This document shows positions 24,842 to 32,555 of a DNA stretch of 34,432 nucleotides, piece after piece. Under the pieces are notes generated by a model. That model saw only the letters and a program-made list of their open reading frames with translations. It was not told where the DNA came from and made no database searches. Source of the stretch: Candidatus Aminicenantota bacterium (GTDB taxonomy: Bacteria; Acidobacteriota; Aminicenantia; Aminicenantales; Aminicenantaceae); the NCBI GenBank assembly GCA_030669305.1, contig DAOVDU010000013.1, forward strand, positions 1 through 34,432, given 5' to 3'. The translations under genes were made by a program, and so were the position numbers. The first letter of the stretch is position 1. Every line of letters begins with the position of its first letter.

Positions 24842-26008
24842 TTATATCCCTGCATCTCTCTTCAAGACTTCTGCCTTATCGGTTTTTTCCCAAGTAAAAT
24901 CTTCTTCTGTACGGCCAAAGTGACCAAAACAAGCAGTTTTTTTGTATATTGGTCGCAGTAAATTAAGAGATCTAATCATTCCTTTGGGGGAAAGCTCAAA
25001 ATGCCCTCGGATCAGCTCCTTTATTTTATCCTCTGAGATTTTGGCCGTTCCGTAGGAATCCACCATAATAGAGATAGGATGTGCTACACCAATGGCATAG
25101 GCTATTTGTAATTCGAGCTTATCCGCAATACCGGCTGCAACTAAATTTTTCGAGATATATCGTGCCATATAAGAACCAGAACGATCTACTTTAGAAGGAT
25201 CCTTTCCAGAGAAACACCCTCCTCCGTGGCTGCCAATTCCTCCGTAGGTGTCCACTATAATCTTTCTCCCTGTGAGGCCTGTATCTGCTAATGGCCCACC
25301 ATGTTCGAATCGCCCGGTTTCATTTATGTAAATATCAGTATCTTTATCCAACATGTCATGTGGGATTACTTCTTTAATAACAACCCTCATTACGTCTTCT
25401 CTCAAATCACTCATTTTTACCAGAGAGTTATGCTGGGCAGCAAGTACAATAGCGGCCACTCTTTTTGGAATATCCCCCTCATATTCAACTGTAACCTGAG
25501 ATTTTCCATCCGGTCTTAGATAATTCAAGATTTTTTCTTTTCGTACATGGCCCAATCTTCTTACTAATTTATGAGCCAACATGATAGGCATGGGCATAAA
25601 TTCTTCTGTCTCCTGGCATGCGTAGCCAAACATCAACCCTTGATCTCCAGCACCCTGTGCATGGTCTTCTGTCTCATCGACGCCTATGGATATATCCAGA
25701 GATTGTTCGTGGATAGAAGAAATGACACAGCACGTCTCGAAATCGAAACCATACTTTGCGCTTGTGTAACCGATTTCCTTAACTGTGTTCCTGACTATCC
25801 TTTGGAACTCACAATAACCCTTACTGGTTATTTCTCCAGCGATAAGAACAAGTCCAGTTGTTACCAAAGTTTCACAAGCAACCCGGCTCTTGGAGTCTTG
25901 TTTGATAAGATCATCGAGTATGGCATCTGAGATCTGGTCACAAATCTTATCGGGATGACCTTCTGTCACAGATTCTGAAGTAAATAGATATCTTCCCTCT
26001 TTACTCAC
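24842..26008 (-). CDS. metK: S-adenosylmethionine synthetase
   Basis: Makes SAM from methionine and ATP. The bacterial-type 388-residue protein carries [45 protein letters not shown] and [16 protein letters not shown], followed by SYMARY. The start is placed at the GTG at 26008 because a full AAAGGAGG ribosome site (26015-26022) lies six bases before it and the family homology begins there; an in-frame ATG at 26101 would add 31 residues with no family similarity. It is followed by ahcY, so the unit makes SAM and clears SAH. Confidence 0.96.
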   Translation of the reverse strand: MSKEGRYLFTSESVTEGHPDKICDQISDAILDDLIKQDSKSRVACETLVTTGLVLIAGEITSKGYCEFQRIVRNTVKEIGYTSAKYGFDFETCCVISSIHEQSLDISIGVDETEDHAQGAGDQGLMFGYACQETEEFMPMPIMLAHKLVRRLGHVRKEKILNYLRPDGKSQVTVEYEGDIPKRVAAIVLAAQHNSLVKMSDLREDVMRVVIKEVIPHDMLDKDTDIYINETGRFEHGGPLADTGLTGRKIIVDTYGGIGSHGGGCFSGKDPSKVDRSGSYMARYISKNLVAAGIADKLELQIAYAIGVAHPISIMVDSYGTAKISEDKIKELIRGHFELSPKGMIRSLNLLRPIYKKTACFGHFGRTEEDFTWEKTDKAEVLKRDAGI

Positions 26009-26014
26009 AATCAA

Positions 26015-26022
26015 CCTCCTTT
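26015..26022 (-). promoter_or_regulatory. Ribosome site that sets the metK GTG start
   Basis: AAAGGAGG on the minus strand, six bases before GTG. It is the strongest Shine-Dalgarno match in the window and it decides against the longer metK reading frame. Confidence 0.85.
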
Positions 26023-26189
26023 GCAAGGATAGTATAGAAAGACGATGAGCAAAAAAAGTAACATAAAAAAATTTCATTTTCAATGTATTTTTTAGCTTCA
26101 AACAAAGAATTAAAGCTTATCAATTTGAATTTACATTCCTATTTATGTTATTTTTAAATCCCTTAAAATAAAATTGGAACAGTAATATT

Positions 26190-27521
26190 ATGTCAAAGAG
26201 AAGATCATGTTTTATTAGCTTAATCATGATTCTCTTTTTGGGCAGTTCTTCAGCAATAGCTCAACAGAAGAAAGACCTCCCTTTTCCAGTAACTCAATTC
26301 ATATTAAGAAACGGCCTGCAAGTTATTCTTTCTGAAGATTATTCATTGCCTCTTGTTTCTATTGTTATCGCTTATCATGTTGGCTCTATCAATGAAAAAC
26401 CTGGGAAAATAGGTTTAGCCTATCTGATGGAGAATTTGATGTTCCAAGGTTCAAAGAATATCGGTCAGATGCAACATATAAACTTTATCCACAGGATCGG
26501 GGGAGAGCTGAATGCGACGACAACTGAAGATAAAACAATGTTTTACCAAACTGTACCTTCAAATCAGCTTGCTTTAGTATTATGGCTTGAATCTGACAGG
26601 ATGAAATCTCTAGAGATTTTTACTTCTAAAGTAGAACGAGCTAAGGTGGCACTTATCGAAGAAATTCGTCACAGGAAAACATCTGATCATTATCTGGAAA
26701 GCTCATTATACTTTGACCGACTTCTTTTCCCTGATTTTGCTTATAATCACCCTGTTATCGGGGACGAAGCTGATTTAAGAGAGATTACAATCGGAGATGT
26801 AAAAAAATTTTATTCCACTTATTACACACCAAACAATGCTGTCCTTTGTATATCTGGAAACATTGATAAAAGAAAAACAATACAACTCATACGAAGATAT
26901 TTTGAGAAAATTCCTCAAGGAAAAAAAACCCCGCCACTTGCTCTACCTGAAGTTTTAGAAACAAAAAGCACAAATATTACTATAGAAAACTCTCTTGCTT
27001 CTTCCCCTGCTTTTCGCCTCGGTTATAGAATTTGTTCACCTTACACTGAGGATTATTATGCCCTATCAATTCTTGAATATGTTCTATTACGAGGGCAGAC
27101 TTCACGTCTTTATAGAAGACTAATTAAAAAAGACCGGATAGCTTTGGATTTAAGTGGTGGTATTGAAAAAAAGTTCGATCTTGCCGCATTTAAAATATTT
27201 GTGATTAACAACAATGAAATATTAAAGGAACGAAGTCAAAAGGCGATTTTTTCGGAAATAAACAAGATTAAATCTAATTTGATATCAGAAAAAGAACTTA
27301 TAAAATCAAAAAATATGTTCAAAATGGATTATATAAAGCAATTTGAAACTTCGCTCAATAAAGCCATTTTCTTAACAGAAGGCTTTCTAACGCGAAAGAG
27401 CTTAGATGATATACCGGAAGATTTAGATCGCTTCCTTTCTATAACACGTTATGATGTTACACGAATAATAAACAAATACTTAGGCGAAGAGAAAATTCTT
27501 ATCAATATAAAGATAAAATGA
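26190..27521 (+). CDS. M16-family peptidase-like protein with degenerate zinc site
   Basis: Exported protein of 443 residues: signal peptide ending SSAIAQ, then two M16 (pitrilysin-like) domains. The typical opening ILRNGLQVILSED and the double-domain layout are clear, and the GQTSRLYRRL segment of the second half is present. Where active members have HxxEH, this protein reads GLAYLMENLMFQGS (bases 26419-26460): both histidines are replaced (Tyr and Asn) while the glutamate is kept, as is the distal glutamate region VALIEEIRH. It is therefore probably not a zinc peptidase. It overlaps its partner gene by ATGA, as in heterodimeric M16B pairs. Confidence 0.9.
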   Translation: MSKRRSCFISLIMILFLGSSSAIAQQKKDLPFPVTQFILRNGLQVILSEDYSLPLVSIVIAYHVGSINEKPGKIGLAYLMENLMFQGSKNIGQMQHINFIHRIGGELNATTTEDKTMFYQTVPSNQLALVLWLESDRMKSLEIFTSKVERAKVALIEEIRHRKTSDHYLESSLYFDRLLFPDFAYNHPVIGDEADLREITIGDVKKFYSTYYTPNNAVLCISGNIDKRKTIQLIRRYFEKIPQGKKTPPLALPEVLETKSTNITIENSLASSPAFRLGYRICSPYTEDYYALSILEYVLLRGQTSRLYRRLIKKDRIALDLSGGIEKKFDLAAFKIFVINNNEILKERSQKAIFSEINKIKSNLISEKELIKSKNMFKMDYIKQFETSLNKAIFLTEGFLTRKSLDDIPEDLDRFLSITRYDVTRIINKYLGEEKILINIKIK

Positions 27522-28990
27522 AGATAAATCTTAGAGTTTTTTGCAGTTTAAAACTATCAATCTTTATTCTTCTATCTTTTCTACTGACCTGGGGGACTCC
27601 ACTTGTTTCTCAAGAAAGATTTCGAAGATCTCCTCCTTATCCTGAACCTCTTCCAGAGCTCAACCTTCCTGACATAGAATCTACTACTCTGTCCAATGGG
27701 CTCTCTCTATCTGTCGTTCGTCGTGAGAACCTTCCAGCTATCAGCTTGCGTTTGATCATATTAGCAGGAGAAAGCTCGTCTCCGAAAAGCCTGCCAAGTT
27801 TGGCCACAATCACAGCTAACATGCTTAACAAAGGAGCGTTAAATCTTTCCTCTTCAGAAATTGAGGAAGCAATTGAATCCATTGGAGGAAATTTCTCGTC
27901 TTCCATATATCCTGACTATTCTATCTTTTCATTTTCATTCCTGGAGGACTACTTGGATGATGCTTTGGAGATTCTTAGCAGAATGATTCTCCAGCCTACA
28001 TTCCCAAAGCAAGAAATTAGAAATGTAGAAAGATCCATGTTTTATGATCTTGTAATGAAGAGCACAGACCCGGAATTTTTAGCCAGAAGACTTTTTTTTC
28101 AAATATTGTTCAGAGATCATCCATACAAAAACATGGCTTATAATGAAGATATTATAAAAAAAATCGACCAAAAAAATATTCTTTCATTCTTTAATAAATT
28201 CTACATACCAAATAATGCAAAGCTTGTCTTAACAGGCAATCTCAATCTCCAGACAGCCTCAAAAAAGGTCAGCAGCTATCTTCAATCTTGGAAGAAAAAA
28301 GATCTGGAATATCGTTTTATTCCTCCTCCTGACCCCCTTGAAGAATTAAAGATCTGTTTTGTTGACCTTCCTCAAGCTAAGGATGCCACAATTTACATGG
28401 GAAACATCATTTTCCCTATAACCGATGTTGATTTCTTCCCTTTTTTAATACTAAACCAGGTTTTGGGAGGAACACCTAACAGCAGGCTCTTTATGAATTT
28501 AAGAGAATCAAAAGGATATGCATACCATGCTTTCAGCGAGCTTGAGTTCTTCAAGTCCTGCGGAATTTTCATTGTTAAAGCCAGAGTGAGGCCTGAAGTG
28601 AGTTATGCTTCAATTATTGAAATTCTAAAGGAAATCGAGAAAATTACTAAAGAGAAAATCCCAAGTTATGAGATAGAACAAGCCAAATCCTATTTGATTG
28701 GAAATTTCCCTTTAAAAATTGAAACTATTGATAAACTTTCTTCTAAAATTTCTGAGATCCAGGCATGTAATCTTGGTGAGAAGCACTGGAATAAATATTT
28801 GGAAAACATAAAATTTATCAATTCAGATACAGTATCAAAAATAGAAAAAAAACATCCACTTCTTTCTCCAGTGGTTATTATTATTGGGAATAAAAACATC
28901 ATTGACTACCTTGGAGGGTTTGAAAAATTGGAGGTGTATAACCGCAAAGGAATATACCAGTACAATATATCGAGAGGAGAAAATAAATGA
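27518..28990 (+). CDS. M16-family non-catalytic-type subunit
   Basis: 490-residue exported protein with a signal peptide (ILLSFLLTWGTPLVS) followed by a proline-rich stretch and two M16 domains. The zinc-motif position reads PSLATITANMLNKGA, with no HxxEH, as in the non-catalytic partner of M16B heterodimers. It keeps the partner-subunit signature GGTPNSRLFMNLRESKGYAY, whose Arg and Tyr complete the active site of the catalytic subunit in studied pairs. Because the upstream partner has also lost its histidines, the pair may be a binding or chaperone-like complex. ATGA overlaps on both sides. Confidence 0.9.
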   Translation: MKINLRVFCSLKLSIFILLSFLLTWGTPLVSQERFRRSPPYPEPLPELNLPDIESTTLSNGLSLSVVRRENLPAISLRLIILAGESSSPKSLPSLATITANMLNKGALNLSSSEIEEAIESIGGNFSSSIYPDYSIFSFSFLEDYLDDALEILSRMILQPTFPKQEIRNVERSMFYDLVMKSTDPEFLARRLFFQILFRDHPYKNMAYNEDIIKKIDQKNILSFFNKFYIPNNAKLVLTGNLNLQTASKKVSSYLQSWKKKDLEYRFIPPPDPLEELKICFVDLPQAKDATIYMGNIIFPITDVDFFPFLILNQVLGGTPNSRLFMNLRESKGYAYHAFSELEFFKSCGIFIVKARVRPEVSYASIIEILKEIEKITKEKIPSYEIEQAKSYLIGNFPLKIETIDKLSSKISEIQACNLGEKHWNKYLENIKFINSDTVSKIEKKHPLLSPVVIIIGNKNIIDYLGGFEKLEVYNRKGIYQYNISRGENK

Positions 28991-30660
28991 AACTTGTTGA
29001 GTGTGTACCCAATTTTAGTGAAGGAAAAGACCTCGAAAAAATCAAGACAATTACTAAAGAAATAGAATCCACACCTCATGTCACTCTTCTTGACGTTGAT
29101 CCTGGTGAATCGACAAACCGAACGGTTGTAACATTTATCGGAACTCCTGAAGGAGTTAAAGAAGCTGCATTCAAAGCCATAAAAAAAGCATCTGAAGTCA
29201 TTGATATGAGAAAGCACAAAGGAGCACATAGCCGCATAGGTGCTACAGATGTCTGTCCTTTCGTCCCTGTCTCTGAGGTAACAATGGAGGATTGTATCAA
29301 ACTTACCCATGAATTATCAGATAGAGTAGCGAAAGAACTCAATATTCCGGTTTATTTATATGAAGAAGCAGCCCAGAGACCAGAAAGAAAGAATCTTGCA
29401 AACATTCGAGTTGGAGAATATGAAGGACTCCAGGAAAAATTAAAGGATTCTGAATGGGCTCCAGACTACGGGAAGCCTGTTTATAATGCAAAAGCGGGAG
29501 CTACAGTTATCGGAGCTAGGGAATTTTTAATAGCCTACAATATAAACCTAAATACAAGGGACCGACAACTTGCACAGCATATTGCACTTAATATAAGGGA
29601 AAAAGGGCGTGCAAAAAGAGATAAAGATGGAAATATTATAAGAGATGAAAAAGGAAAAGCCATCAAAAAACCAGGTAAATTTAAAGAAGTTAAGGCTGTA
29701 GGATGGTACATCGAAGATTATGGAATTGCCCAAATTTCTATTAATTTCACTAATTATAAAATTTCCCCTCCTCACCTTGTCTTCGATAAAACGATCAAAG
29801 AGGCAGAAAAGATCGGACTGCGCGTTACTGGAAGCGAACTGGTCGGCCTAATTCCCAAGGAAGCCATGCTCATGGCTGGAAAGTATTATCTCACAAAACA
29901 GGGGAAAAGCCCGGGAATCCCTGAAGAAGAACTTATTAAAACAGCAGCTATTTCTTTAGGCTTAAACGATGTTGCTCCCTTTGACCCCCAAAAAAAGATT
30001 ATTGAATACCAGTTCAAAGAAGTAGAGAATTCCCTTATCGATCTTAATCTGCGCGAGTTCACCAATGAACTTTCTATGGACTCCCCTGCTCCAGGAGGAG
30101 GAAGCACTGCAGCCTTATGCGGAGCCCTGTCAGCAGCACTTTCTTCCATGGTCTCCAATCTTACAGTTGGGAAAAAAGGCTATGAAGGTGTTCAGAAAAA
30201 AATAAAAAAAATAGCTGAAGCTGCCCAGACCTTAAAAGGCAATTTTTTGAGAGATGTGGATTTAGATACAATGGCTTTTAACAAGGTCATAGAGGCATTT
30301 AAAATGCCAAAAAAAACCGATGATCAGAAAGAAGAAAGAATTTTCGCTATAGAGGAAGCATACAAAGAAGCCACTTTAGTTCCATTTGGAGTTATTAAAA
30401 AAAGCGTTAAAGCCTTAAAGCTGGCTAAGGAAGTTGCTCAAAAAGGAAATAAGAATTCCATAAGCGATGCAGGTGTGTCTGGTTTAACCGCTCTCGCAGC
30501 GGCTGAAGGGGCTTATTACAATGTCAAAATTAACCTTCCAGATATCCAGGATAAGGAATTCAGATTAAAAATAAAACAGCAAGCTAGCTTACTTAGGAAA
30601 AAAGCGATAAAACTAGGCAGTGAATTGAAAGAAATTGTTGAAAGAGAACTAAGAAAATGA
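28987..30660 (+). CDS. ftcD: Bifunctional glutamate formimidoyltransferase / formimidoyl-THF cyclodeaminase
   Basis: Transfers the formimino group of formiminoglutamate to tetrahydrofolate and then releases ammonia to give methenyl-THF, linking histidine or purine breakdown to one-carbon metabolism. The 557-residue fusion has the transferase N-domain (about 1-178, with VECVPNFSEG and KHKGAHSRIGATDVCPFVP; H81 matches the catalytic histidine), its C-domain (about 180-330) and a cyclodeaminase domain (about 355-557, with SPAPGGGSTAALCGALSAAL). No hutH, hutU or hutI is in the window. It overlaps the M16 gene and the nicotinamidase gene by ATGA. Confidence 0.95.
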   Translation: MKLVECVPNFSEGKDLEKIKTITKEIESTPHVTLLDVDPGESTNRTVVTFIGTPEGVKEAAFKAIKKASEVIDMRKHKGAHSRIGATDVCPFVPVSEVTMEDCIKLTHELSDRVAKELNIPVYLYEEAAQRPERKNLANIRVGEYEGLQEKLKDSEWAPDYGKPVYNAKAGATVIGAREFLIAYNINLNTRDRQLAQHIALNIREKGRAKRDKDGNIIRDEKGKAIKKPGKFKEVKAVGWYIEDYGIAQISINFTNYKISPPHLVFDKTIKEAEKIGLRVTGSELVGLIPKEAMLMAGKYYLTKQGKSPGIPEEELIKTAAISLGLNDVAPFDPQKKIIEYQFKEVENSLIDLNLREFTNELSMDSPAPGGGSTAALCGALSAALSSMVSNLTVGKKGYEGVQKKIKKIAEAAQTLKGNFLRDVDLDTMAFNKVIEAFKMPKKTDDQKEERIFAIEEAYKEATLVPFGVIKKSVKALKLAKEVAQKGNKNSISDAGVSGLTALAAAEGAYYNVKINLPDIQDKEFRLKIKQQASLLRKKAIKLGSELKEIVERELRK

Positions 30661-31172
30661 AAGCTCTTTTTATTATCGACATGCTAAAAGATTTTATTAA
30701 TAAGGATGGTGCGCTCTATTGTGGAGATGCTTCCCGAGAAATCATACCTTTTGTTAAGAAAAAAATTGAAGAATTCCACAATAACAGAAATTTAATTGTT
30801 TTTATCTGCGATTCTCACAAGGAAGAAGATTTAGAGTTTAAAATGTTCCCAAGACATTGTGTCAATGGAACCACGGGTGCGGAAATTATCGATGAATTCT
30901 TCATAGGAAAAAAAGATGTGATCATAAAAAAAAACCGCTATAGTGCTTTTTATCACACAAATCTTGATCAAACCCTAAAAGATAAAAATATAGGAGAAGT
31001 CCATGTTGTCGGGGTTTGCACTTCTATCTGTGTCATGGATACTGTGGGAGATTTGCGAAACCGTGACTTAAGCGTCATTGTCTACAAAAACGGTGTTGCT
31101 GATTTTGACCAAAAAGCACACCAATTTGCTTTAGAAAGAATGGAAAAAATTTATGGAGCTGAAATTATATAG
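30657..31172 (+). CDS. pncA: Nicotinamidase / isochorismatase-like hydrolase
   Basis: Cysteine hydrolase of 171 residues. The triad can be placed at D8 (FIIDMLKDF), K92 (IIKKNRYSAF) and C125 (TSICVMDT). The metal-binding set typical of nicotinamidases is present: D52 and H54 in CDSHKEE, and H67 in FPRHCVNGTTGAE. The HCVNGTTGAE segment makes nicotinamidase (nicotinamide to nicotinate) more likely than isochorismatase. Shorter than E. coli PncA. ATGA overlap with ftcD; the macro-domain gene follows at once. Confidence 0.85.
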   Translation: MKALFIIDMLKDFINKDGALYCGDASREIIPFVKKKIEEFHNNRNLIVFICDSHKEEDLEFKMFPRHCVNGTTGAEIIDEFFIGKKDVIIKKNRYSAFYHTNLDQTLKDKNIGEVHVVGVCTSICVMDTVGDLRNRDLSVIVYKNGVADFDQKAHQFALERMEKIYGAEII

Positions 31173-31206
31173 TCAGCACAATCGAAAATACTATATGGTG
31201 GTGAAA

Positions 31207-31752
31207 ATGAAGGAATGGATTATCAACGGAAGAAAAATAAAGCTTGTTGAGGGAAATCTTGCTCTTCTTGATGTGGAAGCTGTGGTTAATGCTGCAAACA
31301 AATCTCTAATTCTGGGAGGAGGTGTTGCGGGAGCCATCCGGAATTTTGGGGGACATTCTATCCAGGAAGAGTGCAACAAAATCGGATCCATAGAAGTTGG
31401 AGAGGCTGTGATTACAGGAGCTGGCAATTTAAAGTCCAAATATGTTATCCATGCTGTAGGCCCTGTCTACGGAGAAGGAGATGAAAATAAAAAATTAACC
31501 AAAGCTACTCTAAACAGCCTCATGATAGCAAAAAAGAAGAAAATAAAAGATATCGCATTCCCTGCGATCAGCACCGGGATCTTTCATTTCCCTATCCGGA
31601 AATGTAGTGAAATCATGTTAAAAACTGCAATGGATTTTATCGAAAAGTATGATTACCCCAAAGAAATAATTTTCTGCTTATACGGAGATAAAGCCTACTC
31701 AATTTTCGAAAACACCTTGCAAAAACTAACAGCTGTAGTGTCCAAAGCATAA
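31207..31752 (+). CDS. Macro-domain protein (ADP-ribose derivative binding or hydrolysis)
   Basis: A stand-alone macro domain of 181 residues, similar to the MacroD/YmdB group: VEGNLALLDVEAVVNAANKS, LGGGVAGAIRNFGG, GEAVITGAGNL, the YVIHAVGP strand and AFPAISTGIFHFP. Such proteins bind ADP-ribose or hydrolyse O-acetyl-ADP-ribose and mono-ADP-ribosylated targets. I placed the start at the ATG at 31207, where homology begins and GGTGGTG lies upstream; an in-frame ATG at 31153 would overlap the previous gene by 20 bases. Its position behind pncA suggests NAD turnover. Last gene of the M16-ftcD-pncA operon. Confidence 0.9.
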   Translation: MKEWIINGRKIKLVEGNLALLDVEAVVNAANKSLILGGGVAGAIRNFGGHSIQEECNKIGSIEVGEAVITGAGNLKSKYVIHAVGPVYGEGDENKKLTKATLNSLMIAKKKKIKDIAFPAISTGIFHFPIRKCSEIMLKTAMDFIEKYDYPKEIIFCLYGDKAYSIFENTLQKLTAVVSKA

Positions 31753-31787
31753 ACAAAAACAAAAACTCAAAACCACCCCCCTAAACT

Positions 31788-31868
31788 GGTTTAAGGTTGA
31801 ATGTTTAATGTTTAAAGCAAGAGTAGAAATTGGTTTAGAGTTGAATGTTTAATGTTTAATGTTTAAGG
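31788..31868. repeat. Tandem GTTTAAGG/GTTGAATGTTTAATG repeat
   Basis: Two direct copies (31788-31815 and 31832-31868) of the wording that forms the right arm, reverse-complemented, of the hairpins at 6174-6259 and 7581-7659. Here no complementary left arm is present. It sits in the 152-base gap between convergent genes. Confidence 0.6.
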
Positions 31869-31904
31869 AATAATACTAAATGAAAAAAATAAATACCATT
31901 ATAT

Positions 31905-32516
31905 TTAACTTTTTTTTGGAATGAATAAAAGAGGAAATGCTATATCACTTGTACAACAAGGGACCCAGACTGCAAGGAATAAAAATATAAATATAGGAAG
32001 AAATATAATCCAATCTAGAGCTTGGCCTAAGGCCATGATGATATGGAATAGAGACGCCCATGTGCTAAGTAATACGTGGCCAGAATGCGGAAATTTAGTT
32101 GTTGGTTTTATAAAAGCAATTATAATTCCTATGAATGCCGCGGAATTTGTCAGCAACGGTTCTTCAATAAAGCCAATATGAATTCCCCTGTTCGGTAGAT
32201 TAAGCAGCCATTCGCCTAAATAAGGAATTATTGAATCACTCAATGTAGCGATGCCAATCGAGCCAATGTAACCAATCACGATTCCATTCAATATTTTACA
32301 CTCAGGCCTGTGCAGCCTATACATTGCAGTAGTAGCAATTGCACTTAAGACCACATGAGTTGGATGTAGAATGTAAAATATAGTTGAGGAAATCTCGAAA
32401 ACCTGGGGAAGCAATTTTAAAAGAATAATTATAACAATTGTAAGAATTCCTATGATTGCTCCAAATGCAGTGAATGGAGCATGCTTTCTAAGTTCTTTTA
32501 CTATTTGACTAGTTAT
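31905..32516 (-). CDS. Polytopic membrane protein of unknown function, probable ATA start
   Basis: I do not assign a function. Read from the codon at 32516-32514 the protein has about 204 residues and five or six hydrophobic helices, with histidine-bearing stretches YILHPTHVVLSA and HSGHVLLSTWASLFH, the segment IGIATLSDSIIPYLGEWLLNLP and a PCCTSD motif near the C-terminus. The frame is open up to a TGA further upstream but contains no ATG, GTG or TTG before 32414. The TTG at 32414 lies inside the first helix and would cut it. An AGAGGAG ribosome site sits six bases before ATA at 32516, so ATA initiation, or a mutated ATG, is inferred. It is 39 bases downstream of the glycosyltransferase and co-oriented. 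Confidence 0.75.
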   Translation of the reverse strand: MTSQIVKELRKHAPFTAFGAIIGILTIVIIILLKLLPQVFEISSTIFYILHPTHVVLSAIATTAMYRLHRPECKILNGIVIGYIGSIGIATLSDSIIPYLGEWLLNLPNRGIHIGFIEEPLLTNSAAFIGIIIAFIKPTTKFPHSGHVLLSTWASLFHIIMALGQALDWIIFLPIFIFLFLAVWVPCCTSDIAFPLLFIPKKS

Positions 32517-32522
32517 CTTTCT

Positions 32523-32529
32523 CTCCTCT
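32523..32529 (-). promoter_or_regulatory. Ribosome site supporting a non-AUG start
   Basis: AGAGGAG on the minus strand, six bases before the ATA codon at 32516-32514. No ATG, GTG or TTG lies at a usable distance in the open frame. Confidence 0.6.
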
Positions 32530-32555
32530 GACTTGTCTTTATGATATCAGCATAA

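Noticed and set aside
26009-26101. N-terminal extension of metK from an ATG at 26101
   Set aside because: The added 31 residues do not resemble the family, and an AAAGGAGG site sits exactly before the GTG at 26008.
26023-26189. SAM riboswitch upstream of metK
   Set aside because: The leader is short and AT-rich, and I cannot find the conserved multi-helix core or a terminator stem of a SAM riboswitch.
31153-31206. Upstream ATG adding 18 residues to the macro-domain protein
   Set aside because: It would overlap the preceding gene by 20 bases, and the extra residues are not part of the domain.
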